Shown here one piece after another: positions 7,376 to 16,044 of a stretch of 34,058 nucleotides of DNA. This DNA is from a virus. The position numbers and the translations under genes were made by a program. The notes beneath the pieces are model-generated. The model worked only from the letters and a program-made list of their open reading frames with translations. It did not search any database and was not told where the DNA came from. The stretch's first letter is position 1. Every line of letters begins with the position of its first letter. The stretch lies in the IMG/VR virus record IMGVR_UViG_3300031565_000194, positions 1-34,058 of that record. One strand, given 5' to 3'.

Positions 7376-9403
7376 GTGTTTGATATCATAAAATCGAAAA
7401 TGAAAGAGGGATTGAGGAATTTTATCTTTCCCGGTATGGATAGCAAAGGTACATCTTCGGGCGTTTTTAGTTTTCAAGAGATCATCGATATGGACAGGTA
7501 TGGAGAGGTAAAGGCAGGTAATTATGGGAGCATGGTGAAAGCTAACATTGGCCTTGTCTATCGCTGTATTAATATCCTTGCTTTCGATGTGGCGAGTGTG
7601 CCCTTTTATGTATACAAAAAGGTTGGGAAAGAGAAAAAACTGGTCGCGGAGCATCCATTTTACAAACTTATTGAGAATCCTAATCCATACATGCTGGGTT
7701 GGGAATTGAAGTGGTTCCTGCAGGGTTTTCTTGACGGAACCGGGAATTCATATCTTTATACTCCAAAGACGCTTCTCAAGAGACCATTTCAGTTACATAT
7801 TCTTCCGACTCAAAATGTGAATAAGCGAACCGATAAGGGCAGGTTCTTATACGATTATTTCAATGGTGCAGAATCTATGACCTTCACGCAAGAAGAGATA
7901 ATCCATTTCAAATATCCTAATATTGCGAATATCAACATTGGCATGGGTCCAATAGAGGCTGCACGAATGGGAATCAACAAAGACCTATTCATGGATATGT
8001 TCCACTTAAGCCTTTTTGCCAATCGAGCTCGTCCTGATGGAATCTTATCAACAGAGATGGATCTTCAGCCGGATGAAATCAAAGCGATCTCAAAACAATG
8101 GAATAAGGCACACAGAGGTGTCGGGAAGACCGCGCGGACAGCTGTCTTGCCTAAGGGATTGAAGTACGATGCAATTACTATCGCTCCGAAGGACCTTGAA
8201 TATGTGACCGGTCAGACAATGAACGCTGAACGGATCCTTGGCATCTTCGGAGTGCCAAAGGATAAGCTCAATATGACAGACACCGTAAACCTGGCAAATG
8301 CTGATGCTATGGAAAGAAGCTATTACAAAACCACTATTGCACCTCGACTAAAACAACGGGATGCTTACATGACTCAGATCGTCAAAATGTATGATCCGAG
8401 ACTCATTATTGAATCGGAAAACGTGATTCCCGAGGATAAAGCACACAATCTCAAGCAGGAGGCTCAAGACTTAAAGCATGGCGTTATCGTTATCAATGAA
8501 GCACGTGACAGGAGAGGAATGGATTCCGTACCCTGGGGAGATAAGCCGATTCTGCCATTCAATATGATGCCGCTCGAGTCCGTATCACCCAAAAAGGAGA
8601 ATGAGAAAGTCTGGATGGTTGGTAAGGAGTTCAAACCGAGCGAAGCGCTGACATGGCAAGCCTTCAAAAAACAGTGGAAGGAGCAGTATTGGAAAGGCTA
8701 TGTCCGGAGGACAGAAGCCGAGGAAAAGCTGTATATCTTCAAATTAAGCGACTATTTCGAAGATCAGAAGAAGCAGGTTCTCAAAAATCTAAGGAAATAT
8801 GGAAAAGCATACAAGAAAGTCAGTCTATTCCTTTTCTCCCTGTTTGAGTGGAATGAGAAGATCACTGAACTTATGGAGCCTTTGGCAAAAGCATCAATCC
8901 AGAATGGGGCAGAGACCCTTATCGAAGATTTTGGGCTCGGGATTGCATTCGATATATCATCCCCATTTATTTCAGGATTCTTTAGAGGTAGGGAAAAATT
9001 AATCAAGAATATTAACATAACCACATTTAATAAGCTCAAAGAGTCACTAGAAGAAGGACTTGCTAACGGTGAAACTATTAACGATTTAAGTGTAAGGGTA
9101 GAAAGCATATTTGCAGAGGCAAAGGGGCCAAGGAGTAGGCTCATTGCGAGAACCGAGGTGAACACAGCTAACAATTTTGGTCATATGGAGGCTATGAGAC
9201 AGGCAAATGTTGAAAAAAAAGAGTGGATTACTGCAGGTGATGGTGTTCCTCCAACAAGAGAAACGCATATGCAAAATGAGGAAGAAGGTTGCATTGGATT
9301 AAATGACACATTTTCCGGAACAGGGGAACAATATCCGAGTGAACCTGATTGCAGATGTGCGGTAATCCCCTGTATGGAAGAATTGAAAGGGAGGTTTGTA
9401 TGA
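7376..9403 (+). CDS. Portal protein fused to a MuF/SPP1 gp7-like domain
   Basis: 675 residues, GTG start with TAGGAG five bases upstream. Residues 1-400 form an HK97-type portal (NIGLVYRCINILAFDVASVPF near 58, GTGNSYLYTP near 122, and the NMTDTVNLANADA region near 300). After a linker, residues 480-670 match the MuF C-terminal domain: RLIARTEVNTANNFG near 587 and DCRCAVIPC near the end. Normally these are two separate genes, portal then minor head protein. The fusion would place the MuF domain on each of the twelve portal subunits. The stop overlaps the next start as ATGA. Confidence 0.93.
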   Translation: MFDIIKSKMKEGLRNFIFPGMDSKGTSSGVFSFQEIIDMDRYGEVKAGNYGSMVKANIGLVYRCINILAFDVASVPFYVYKKVGKEKKLVAEHPFYKLIENPNPYMLGWELKWFLQGFLDGTGNSYLYTPKTLLKRPFQLHILPTQNVNKRTDKGRFLYDYFNGAESMTFTQEEIIHFKYPNIANINIGMGPIEAARMGINKDLFMDMFHLSLFANRARPDGILSTEMDLQPDEIKAISKQWNKAHRGVGKTARTAVLPKGLKYDAITIAPKDLEYVTGQTMNAERILGIFGVPKDKLNMTDTVNLANADAMERSYYKTTIAPRLKQRDAYMTQIVKMYDPRLIIESENVIPEDKAHNLKQEAQDLKHGVIVINEARDRRGMDSVPWGDKPILPFNMMPLESVSPKKENEKVWMVGKEFKPSEALTWQAFKKQWKEQYWKGYVRRTEAEEKLYIFKLSDYFEDQKKQVLKNLRKYGKAYKKVSLFLFSLFEWNEKITELMEPLAKASIQNGAETLIEDFGLGIAFDISSPFISGFFRGREKLIKNINITTFNKLKESLEEGLANGETINDLSVRVESIFAEAKGPRSRLIARTEVNTANNFGHMEAMRQANVEKKEWITAGDGVPPTRETHMQNEEEGCIGLNDTFSGTGEQYPSEPDCRCAVIPCMEELKGRFV

Positions 9404-9855
9404 GAAAGTCGTTATATTTATTTTTTGCATGTATTTTGGTCGCGCTGGTACTGGCATCTCTGACCACGGGAAAAACATCTTTCAAGCGAAGGATCCTAAT
9501 TGCATCCTTCAGTTCGGATAGCGACACGGTTTGGATCAGCAGAAGAGCCGATAATTGGCAGGATAGTATTATTGAGATCGCAGGTTGTGAACAAGGAGTA
9601 CAGGCTGAATTCTGGGGCTGCTTTTATGGTGATAGCGGAAAATTCCTGTTGACATGGTATTATGGTCATGATCCGAACAACCTATTGGGACCGGAAACAT
9701 TACTTGATACTTCTCTCGCTGCAGCCGAGACATTGCATGCTGTTTATACCATCACAAATTGGAAATACAGCTGGGGATCTCTGCAGTTGGGCGATAGCAT
9801 TGATAAGACTGCAGGGGATAGCGTGAAATCCAAGCTAACCGAATTCGAGCAATAA
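9400..9855 (+). CDS. Signal-peptide protein in the head module
   Basis: 151 residues; start ATGA-overlapping with the portal gene and preceded by GGGAGG. Residues 4-21 are a hydrophobic segment (YLFFACILVALVLASL) followed by TTG, as in a secretory signal or a membrane anchor. The mature part is rich in W, D, S and T (SDTVWISRR, WYYGHD, NWKYSW) and looks beta-sheet-like. A head-module protein with a signal peptide is unexpected. It could be a secreted phage product or a decoration protein with a membrane-targeting N-terminus. No family recognised. Confidence 0.7.
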   Translation: MRKSLYLFFACILVALVLASLTTGKTSFKRRILIASFSSDSDTVWISRRADNWQDSIIEIAGCEQGVQAEFWGCFYGDSGKFLLTWYYGHDPNNLLGPETLLDTSLAAAETLHAVYTITNWKYSWGSLQLGDSIDKTAGDSVKSKLTEFEQ

Positions 9856-9864
9856 GGAGGAAAT

Positions 9865-11037
9865 GTGAATCCAGAAGAGAGAAAAAAGCTATTTGAAAAG
9901 TACCTTGCATGGCGTGAATTGAAGCAGGGACTCAAGGACCTCCCCCCATATCTTGCCAAAGAGCTTATGGAATTCAAATACTTCGATGGAAAGGCCTGTA
10001 AAATTATAGATACGGATGATGAAGATCGAACAATTACCTTTAGGATATCTGATGAGACACTTGACCGGTACAAGGAAGTGATGAAGGTAAAGGGCTGCCA
10101 GATTGAAAACTTCCGTGCAAATCCAGTTGTTTTGTGGGCACATAACCGGATGCAGGAGCTTCCCCCAATTGGCAATGCTCGATGGATCAAGATTGAGAAG
10201 AATGAAATAATATCCCAGGCTGAGTTTGCACCGACAGATTTCGCTATGAGTATCTATATGCTTTACAAGAAAAAGTTTATGCATGGCGTTTCCGTGGGTT
10301 TCATCACGCTCTCATATACCGACACTTATGATGACGATAGCACACCAGCGAATGGGATTATTGAGAAATGGGACTTGCTTGAATATTCACCGGTTCCCGT
10401 ACCGGCCAATCCAAATGCCCTGGTGACTGCTTATAAGAGCGGAAGTATTGTTGTCCCCGAAATGATATGGAATGATTTTGAGGAATGGAAAGGTCAAAAG
10501 ACCGAGTTCTGCAAAAACTATTTCGCAAAATCATTTCCTAAGCCGGTTTGTGACGAAGACAAATGTGACGTCATTTATACTGCACATGTAGAAGATGAGG
10601 CAAAGCATAACGAACCAGAGGGTAAACCAGAACCACAAGTAGAGCCTGAAGGAGAACCCGTGGTGGCAGAAGAAGTTCCTGAGAACGAAAAAGACAAAGG
10701 AGGGATTCTGATTCGACTAAAAGACCTTGTTGAGATACTGGGAGAAGAAAAGGCACAGAAGGTCATTGCCGGAGAATTGGATTTTCTTAAAGCATTGGAA
10801 TTAATACCACCAAAGGATAAGCAAACAAAAGAAACTGATGAAGTAGACATTGAGGAGGAAAAGGAAGAGGAAATCGAAGTACAGGAGGATGATTCTCAGA
10901 CTCCGGAGAACTCAGATGAAGGTGACCTTTTGATTTCAGAGGAGGATATTGATAAAGTCATATCCACTCTGAGAGAGGAATTAAAGAAAGACTTCATTGG
11001 AGAGTTTAGGAAAAGCGTCTTGGGAATTGTCGATTAA
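9865..11037 (+). CDS. HK97-type prohead protease (S78) with an acidic scaffold-like tail
   Basis: 390 residues, GTG start after AAGGAGG. The protease domain covers about 40-190: VVLWAHN with H93, HGVSVGF with S143 and LLEYSPVPVPANPNA at 171-185 with E173, the expected His-Ser-acid arrangement. The remaining 200 residues are very rich in E, K and P with a helical end, which suggests that the scaffold function is built into the same polypeptide and is removed during head maturation. It directly precedes the major capsid gene, as usual. Confidence 0.9.
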   Translation: MNPEERKKLFEKYLAWRELKQGLKDLPPYLAKELMEFKYFDGKACKIIDTDDEDRTITFRISDETLDRYKEVMKVKGCQIENFRANPVVLWAHNRMQELPPIGNARWIKIEKNEIISQAEFAPTDFAMSIYMLYKKKFMHGVSVGFITLSYTDTYDDDSTPANGIIEKWDLLEYSPVPVPANPNALVTAYKSGSIVVPEMIWNDFEEWKGQKTEFCKNYFAKSFPKPVCDEDKCDVIYTAHVEDEAKHNEPEGKPEPQVEPEGEPVVAEEVPENEKDKGGILIRLKDLVEILGEEKAQKVIAGELDFLKALELIPPKDKQTKETDEVDIEEEKEEEIEVQEDDSQTPENSDEGDLLISEEDIDKVISTLREELKKDFIGEFRKSVLGIVD

Positions 11038-11061
11038 TAGCAACTTAAACAAGGAGAAAAC

Positions 11062-12267
11062 ATGAAAATGGAGGAAGTTGTTGAGAGGGTAAAAGGTGCT
11101 CTTGGGGAGGACTATTTCAAGAGTGTTTTTGAGACTCCAGAGATGAAGAAACTGTTCGAAGCCCATGAGAGACTAAAAGATGTAAAGCCGGAAACTCTTA
11201 TTGAGAAGAAGGTTGAACTTGCTCAATCAGCACGCTTTTTAAGAGCACTTGCAAGAGGAGACCAGAAAACGCTAAAGGAAATCACCGATGAGGAGAGGAA
11301 AAAGTATTTCTCATGGCTATATGGTTTCAGTGGAAGTGATGTTGATCAGAAAGCTCTCACCACCTATCTCAATGAGACAACCGGCAGCGAAGGGGCATAC
11401 TTGACGCCTTTGGAGTATTACCAAAAGATGTTTGAAATCAAGACCTCATATGGTCTTGTTAGGGAAGAGTGCCTCACAATTCCTTTGACCACAAAGGAAA
11501 TGAAAATCAACAAATACATCACCGAGCCGACAACGTCCTGGATAGGTGAAAAGGTGAAAAAACCTGCAACCAAGCCAGTATTTGATCAGACAGAGCTGAA
11601 ACCCGAGAAGCAGGTTTGTATCATTCCTTTCACCGAAGAGGTTCTTGCTGATGCAACTCCACCTCTCGTTCAGTTCCTGATTAGCATAACAGCAAAGGCA
11701 TTCAAGAAGGGTGAGGATTATGCTTTTGTTAATGGTGCTGGAACCGACGTTTGCGGTGGAGTGGGAGTAGGCGTTCTTAACAATGCGAGCGTGAAGAAAA
11801 TCGTCATGGGAGAGGGCAAGACCAGTTTTGCTGATGTTGATTTCGATGAGCTTCTGAGAATGGCTGACGCTGTAGATGGTGACATGGACGAGGGCTCGAA
11901 GTTTTTCTTCAATAGAAACATCCTGCACAAGCTCATGATGAAGAAGGACAAAAACGAGCGATACCAATGGTTACCATCAATGGGAAAAGAAGGTCCCTCT
12001 ATCTGGGGTTATCCCTATAGGAAGTCTTCTCTGTTCCCGGGAAACGCCAATGATGGTGCCAATAAGCCTTTCATGGCTTTCGGTAACTTGAAGGAATGCG
12101 TGGCACTCGGAGACCGGCAGTCAATGGCCATCAAGCTGCTCACGGAAGCAACCATTGATGATACCAACCTCGCTGAGTATGACCTTCAAGCTTTGAGATT
12201 CGTATCCAGGGAGGATATTAAGATCATCCTCGCAGGAGGGATCTCCGTACTGTGGACTCACGCGTAA
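11062..12267 (+). CDS. HK97-fold major capsid protein
   Basis: 401 residues, ATG after AAGGAG. Residues 1-95 are helical and charged, like the delta domain cleaved by the prohead protease. The fold core follows: GAYLTPLEYYQKM near 110, then the E-loop and spine regions, KKGEDYAFVNGAG near 215, WGYPYRKS near 320 and AFGNLKECVALGDRQ near 340. Codon choice is even and the gene is well supported by position after the protease. A G+C-rich hairpin lies after the following gene (12809). Confidence 0.93.
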   Translation: MKMEEVVERVKGALGEDYFKSVFETPEMKKLFEAHERLKDVKPETLIEKKVELAQSARFLRALARGDQKTLKEITDEERKKYFSWLYGFSGSDVDQKALTTYLNETTGSEGAYLTPLEYYQKMFEIKTSYGLVREECLTIPLTTKEMKINKYITEPTTSWIGEKVKKPATKPVFDQTELKPEKQVCIIPFTEEVLADATPPLVQFLISITAKAFKKGEDYAFVNGAGTDVCGGVGVGVLNNASVKKIVMGEGKTSFADVDFDELLRMADAVDGDMDEGSKFFFNRNILHKLMMKKDKNERYQWLPSMGKEGPSIWGYPYRKSSLFPGNANDGANKPFMAFGNLKECVALGDRQSMAIKLLTEATIDDTNLAEYDLQALRFVSREDIKIILAGGISVLWTHA

Positions 12268-12325
12268 AACTAAGGAAAGAAAGGAGGTTTTTGTTAAAAT
12301 CTTAAATTCAAACAAGGAGGATATT

Positions 12326-12781
12326 GTGAAAAGGATTTTTCCCTTGCTCTTCGTCTTTGCATTCTTAGCACTATTTAGTGTCGAGATGGAGGCAACAGAT
12401 TATACACATGCGCAGCTCCTGAGCACTGACACGCTCTCTGCTACTGCAGCTTGCACACTCTATACCAGCGACTTCGCCTGGTTCAAGGACAGCACTGTTT
12501 GGCAACTCGGATTCTCATCAAACCAGGCAAACGATAGCACAGATCTTGCTATCAACGCTTACTGGGGAGTCGATTCAACATTAGGGCCCTGGACAGATGC
12601 ACAAGCCGTTGCAGCAAATCACATAATTGATGATTGGATTATGACACCATATTCAGCAGAAACCATAAGTAAATGGTTTGAATGGTGCAAGATAATCATT
12701 ACTGGCAATACAGGTTTGAACGGAGCAAGCACTATTGTAAAAACTTATATACTCTATAGGAAATACTGGAAAAAGGAATAA
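12326..12781 (+). CDS. Second signal-peptide protein after the capsid gene
   Basis: 151 residues, GTG start after AAGGAGG. MKRIFPLLFVFAFLALFSVEMEA is a good signal peptide, with cleavage likely after EMEA (residue 23). The mature part is acidic, with many D-S-T steps and aromatic residues (DSTVWQLGF, AYWGVDSTLGPW). It has the same length and general make-up as the product of 9400-9855, but I cannot align them confidently. Its position right after the capsid gene is where decoration or head-fibre genes sit. Function not known. Confidence 0.7.
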   Translation: MKRIFPLLFVFAFLALFSVEMEATDYTHAQLLSTDTLSATAACTLYTSDFAWFKDSTVWQLGFSSNQANDSTDLAINAYWGVDSTLGPWTDAQAVAANHIIDDWIMTPYSAETISKWFEWCKIIITGNTGLNGASTIVKTYILYRKYWKKE

Positions 12782-12808
12782 CTAAACTCCGTCCAGAGAA
12801 TAGAATGG

Positions 12809-12831
12809 GGGAGGGGTGCAATTCCCCTCCC
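12809..12831 (+). terminator. G+C-rich hairpin after the capsid cassette
   Basis: GGGAGGGG (12809-12816), loop TGCAATT, CCCCTCCC (12824-12831), followed by TTAAATTG. The stem is a perfect 8 bp but the T run is short, so it is probably a partial terminator or an mRNA 3' end stabiliser that lets capsid mRNA outnumber downstream mRNA. Confidence 0.6.
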
Positions 12832-12860
12832 TTAAATTGTAACATTAACCGGAGGAAAGT

Positions 12861-13295
12861 ATGAAATTTGGAAAGCAAAAAAGGAAACAAGAGAAACCTC
12901 CCGAGAAGGAACAACCGAAACCAGAGGAGCCCAAGGAGAAAGAAGACGAATTGAAGGCTGATGCTGAGGCTGCGGCAGTTTCGGAGCCCCAGCAGGAAGA
13001 GCAGAAGCCTGAGGAGAAACCAGAAGAGATCAAGGAAGAGGAGCATAAAAGCCTTATTCGGGTAAAATTGCAGAGATCCCTCTATTTTCCCATCAATGGA
13101 CGCCCCTGTGACGTTTCCTGCAGCAAGGATGAGATTGTCAGGGTTTCTAGGTCGGTCTTTGAGGAACATGAAGAGGATATAGAGGAGCTGGAACCGGGAC
13201 CAACCACGAGGGAGATACAGGAGGAGAAGGCTGGGAAGGGAAGCCTCAAGGAGAACACTATCAGTTCAAAAGATTTCGGCGGGAAGAAGGAGTAA
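12861..13295 (+). CDS. Highly charged head-region protein
   Basis: 144 residues, ATG after GGAGGAAAGT. Residues 1-60 are almost only K, E, P, Q and A and must be disordered. Residues 62-110 (SLIRVKLQRSLYFPINGRPCDVSCSKDEIVRV) form a compact region with predicted strands, and the end is charged again. It sits between the capsid and the connector gene, a slot often used for head-tail joining or head-completion proteins. I do not recognise the family. Confidence 0.6.
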   Translation: MKFGKQKRKQEKPPEKEQPKPEEPKEKEDELKADAEAAAVSEPQQEEQKPEEKPEEIKEEEHKSLIRVKLQRSLYFPINGRPCDVSCSKDEIVRVSRSVFEEHEEDIEELEPGPTTREIQEEKAGKGSLKENTISSKDFGGKKE

Positions 13296-13298
13296 TTT

Positions 13299-14096
13299 AT
13301 GGCTCTGATATCATTGCAACAGCTTAAGGATTTTATTCACATAAATGAGAATGACGTGGATACACTTCTTCAGGACATTATTGATGGAGAGTTGGCAGCA
13401 GTTGAGAGAATGATCAATCAACCGCTTGAGCAGACTATAGAAACGGAATACCATGATGGGGAGGATGACAATACACTTATTCTTAAATATGGTCTCGTAA
13501 AAGACATTACAAGCGTCAAAATCGATCGTGATGGTGATGGCATATTTGAAGATGAGTTATCTGAGCATGAAGACTATGAGTGGTATGACAACGGGCAGAT
13601 TGTACTCAAATCTGACTATTTCCCAGAAGGATTAAAGAACATCCAAGTCCAGTATAAGCATGGATGTTCATTCTCCACAGTAAACGCTACAAATCTTCCC
13701 ACTGACCAGGGATTTCCTGTTTTCAAGGATCGACCATCCTTTGTAGCAGGAGGTGACTATTCCGGACTGACCGGTGTTGCACTGAATACCGGACCAAATG
13801 GAACAGGGGATACAAAGACTGAAGGGATTGACTATGCGAACATGGAGTATACTGGTCAGGTGGTTGCCCTGGAAGCGGGAACCATAAGCAATGGAGATAT
13901 ATTATATGTGGAATCCGGAACATATACACAGTATTCAAACGTGCCAAAAGGACTCAGACTCGCGCTTCTAAAGCAAATGGCCAATACCTTTCACGCCACG
14001 TATGTTGTGACTGAAGCTGAAGGTGAAACAAGACGTTTCTCTCAGAAGAGCATCGATGCGGTATTGAATAAGTACACAAAGGTGACATTAGCATGA
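13299..14096 (+). CDS. Head-tail connector (gp6-like) with an inserted beta domain
   Basis: 265 residues. The N-terminus (LISLQQLKDFIHINENDVDTLLQDIIDGELAAVERMI) is the helical start of gp6-like connector proteins, which form a ring under the portal. Residues 55-115 follow the family pattern (YGLVKDITSVKI, FPEGLKNIQVQYKHG). Residues 125-205 are a glycine-rich beta segment not expected in the family, before the usual C-terminal helix begins at PKGLRLALLKQMANTFHATY. The insert may be a surface domain. GAAGAAGGAG precedes the ATG. Confidence 0.8.
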   Translation: MALISLQQLKDFIHINENDVDTLLQDIIDGELAAVERMINQPLEQTIETEYHDGEDDNTLILKYGLVKDITSVKIDRDGDGIFEDELSEHEDYEWYDNGQIVLKSDYFPEGLKNIQVQYKHGCSFSTVNATNLPTDQGFPVFKDRPSFVAGGDYSGLTGVALNTGPNGTGDTKTEGIDYANMEYTGQVVALEAGTISNGDILYVESGTYTQYSNVPKGLRLALLKQMANTFHATYVVTEAEGETRRFSQKSIDAVLNKYTKVTLA

Positions 14097-14575
14097 AAGC
14101 AGTTTTTAAGCTTGTTGGAACTCAGAAATTTTTGTCGAATGTCAAGAAAATTCAAAAGAAAGTTCCTGACGCATCACGCATGGGAATGTTGATGGCAACC
14201 GAATTGCTTAGAGGGTACATCGTCAAGTACAAACTCTCAGGTCAAAGACTCAAGGTACGAACCGGACGGTTACGTACAAGTATCGAGAAGGAAGTGAGTG
14301 GAAAAGGATTAGATATTGTTGGACGTGTTGGTTCAAATCTCAAATATGCAAGAATACATGAACTGGGTGGTCCAACAGAAGATATAACAATCGTTCCTGT
14401 AAGAGCGAAAGCACTTCACTTCTTCATCGGTGGTCAGGAAATCTTTTGCAGAGCTGTTCATATGCCTGCTTTTGCTATTAAACCAAAGTATTATATCAAG
14501 CAAAGTATGAGAGAAACTGCAAAACGCTTAACTCGTATTATGGGAAACAAAATCTTTATGGAGTTAAAGAAATGA
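14093..14575 (+). CDS. HK97 gp10-like head-tail joining protein
   Basis: 160 residues. The arrangement of an N-terminal helix, KVRTGRLRTSIEKEV near 56-70, and GSNLKYARIHELGG near 82-95 is the signature of the HK97 gp10 family, which joins head to tail or acts as a tail-neck protein. It overlaps the connector gene before it and the next gene after it by four bases each, so translation is coupled. Length is within the family range. Confidence 0.85.
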   Translation: MKAVFKLVGTQKFLSNVKKIQKKVPDASRMGMLMATELLRGYIVKYKLSGQRLKVRTGRLRTSIEKEVSGKGLDIVGRVGSNLKYARIHELGGPTEDITIVPVRAKALHFFIGGQEIFCRAVHMPAFAIKPKYYIKQSMRETAKRLTRIMGNKIFMELKK

Positions 14576-15066
14576 CGAAGGACGATGTGTTCCTTGAAAT
14601 GTATAACCGATTTAATGATACTATAAGCTCCACTTCAGACCTTCGAAAGGTATACAAGGAATTTGTTGAGTTCGAAACTGTGCCTATTAACTTCAATGCG
14701 GTGATCATGCTTGAACCAGATATCAGCGAACCTATCAAGAAAGCTTATGATGGCAAGGGTTTGAGTGGAAGTAATTGCACCTTTGAGAGCTTTAACTGTG
14801 TAATTCTTGTCCTGTTTAGACAGTTTGCAAAGCAGAGTGGAGTACTGGGAATCACAGGGAGAAAAGGAACTCTTAAATGGGAAAGATTTATTAAAGACAC
14901 TCTAACGACATCCCCGTACCATATGGGTGGTAAATGTCGAAAAGTGGAATTTGGTAACACCGCATATATGAGAAACATTCCAGGATTAGGGAAGGTTAAG
15001 CATACGATCCGTTTTGTGCAGATAGAAGTCTCATTTATCGGGTTTTACTCAACCACAGAGAGATAG
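14572..15066 (+). CDS. Putative tail terminator / tail completion protein
   Basis: 164 residues. No motif decides the call; the assignment rests on gene order (directly between the gp10-like gene and the tail-tube gene), where the tail terminator lies in lambdoid and HK97-like phages. The size fits. The second half has strands alternating with helices (CVILVLFRQF, VKHTIRFVQIEVSFIGFY), as expected for that fold. The start overlaps the preceding stop (ATGA). Confidence 0.6.
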   Translation: MTKDDVFLEMYNRFNDTISSTSDLRKVYKEFVEFETVPINFNAVIMLEPDISEPIKKAYDGKGLSGSNCTFESFNCVILVLFRQFAKQSGVLGITGRKGTLKWERFIKDTLTTSPYHMGGKCRKVEFGNTAYMRNIPGLGKVKHTIRFVQIEVSFIGFYSTTER

Positions 15067-15075
15067 GAGGTAAGC

Positions 15076-15240
15076 ATGCGAGATGAAAAAGATGTTGAAA
15101 AATTGGGAAAGAAGCGTCTTGAGATACTCAAGAAACTCAGCAAAATCAAAGCTGAGTATTCAGCTGTTTGCAAGCAAATTGAAGCACTGAATAAAAATGA
15201 CAGAAATTTAACACACTATGAAACAAAGGAGGTGAATTAA
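15076..15240 (+). CDS. Small coiled-coil protein
   Basis: 54 residues, ATG at 15076 after ATAGGAGG. It reads MRDEKDVEKLGKKRLEILKK and continues with heptad-like leucine and isoleucine spacing to residue 40, so it is probably a single coiled coil. Its stop abuts the next ATG, and its own end carries the ribosome site of the tail-tube gene (AAAGGAGG). It may be a small chaperone or only a translational coupler. Confidence 0.6.
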   Translation: MRDEKDVEKLGKKRLEILKKLSKIKAEYSAVCKQIEALNKNDRNLTHYETKEVN

Positions 15241-16032
15241 ATGAGTCAACTTGACGAGCTGTTTAGGGAAGTATTCACAGGTGATTTATATTATGACCCT
15301 GCAAGAGAATCATATCCAGGATATAGACTTCTTGGAAATGTTGAGATGATATCCTGGGGTGATGATGTCAGAACCTATCCAACGCATAACATGAAATATG
15401 GACAGGATGATGATGTCAAGCAGTTCAGAATAGCACGCACAATGAAAGTGCGTACAGACAGGGTTCACTATCAGAATTCGGAACTTGCAAGAGGCGAGAG
15501 CGCAATAGATGAGAATGCAGGTGTCTCAGCAGAAGTGCTTGATGAAATAGTTTCAATGGATCTTGCTCACACTGATAAGCTTGGATGGCATGCGCTTGTG
15601 CACGGTGGTGGAGCAAAAGCACCAAATACAGTTGTGATATGCTGGTCTGCTGCAGCAAAGAGCGGAACACAATCTATCGAGGGAACTGATTTCTACTTTG
15701 ATTATGCTCTTGGAAGAGCTGCAAGGATTGATGGTGGCAATATCTCCGATGGACAGGATATGTATTTCAGCTATAAATACACCACTCAGGATTATAAGGT
15801 CATTAAGCATTCTCAGAATAAAATCAACACCAAAGGAAAGTTCAAATACGTGCACACGATGGCCGACGGAACCAATGAGTTTATTGTTGAAATACCTTTA
15901 GGTTATGTTTCTGAAGTTGCAGAGGTTTCGGATTCAGAAGATCCTCGCACCCTGGAATTAACAATCCTGTCGCTCAGAAAAGAATCAGAGACTGGTCAGG
16001 AGCACGGCACAACGAAATTTGGTCAATCATAA
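15241..16032 (+). CDS. Putative major tail (tube) protein
   Basis: 263 residues, ATG preceded by AAAGGAGG. Mostly beta strands, with a segment at 140-170 (TNTVVICWSAAAKSG then GTDFYFDYALGRAARI) of the kind seen in tail-tube proteins that stack as hexameric rings. The strongest support is context: it lies after the tail terminator and immediately before the frameshifted chaperone gene and the tape measure. Sequence identity to a named family is not obvious. Confidence 0.7.
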   Translation: MSQLDELFREVFTGDLYYDPARESYPGYRLLGNVEMISWGDDVRTYPTHNMKYGQDDDVKQFRIARTMKVRTDRVHYQNSELARGESAIDENAGVSAEVLDEIVSMDLAHTDKLGWHALVHGGGAKAPNTVVICWSAAAKSGTQSIEGTDFYFDYALGRAARIDGGNISDGQDMYFSYKYTTQDYKVIKHSQNKINTKGKFKYVHTMADGTNEFIVEIPLGYVSEVAEVSDSEDPRTLELTILSLRKESETGQEHGTTKFGQS

Positions 16033-16044
16033 AAGGAGGGGTAA

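Noticed and set aside
7376-9403. Frameshift or assembly error joining portal and MuF
   Set aside because: The frame is continuous with normal codon use and a plausible linker, so a real fusion is more likely.
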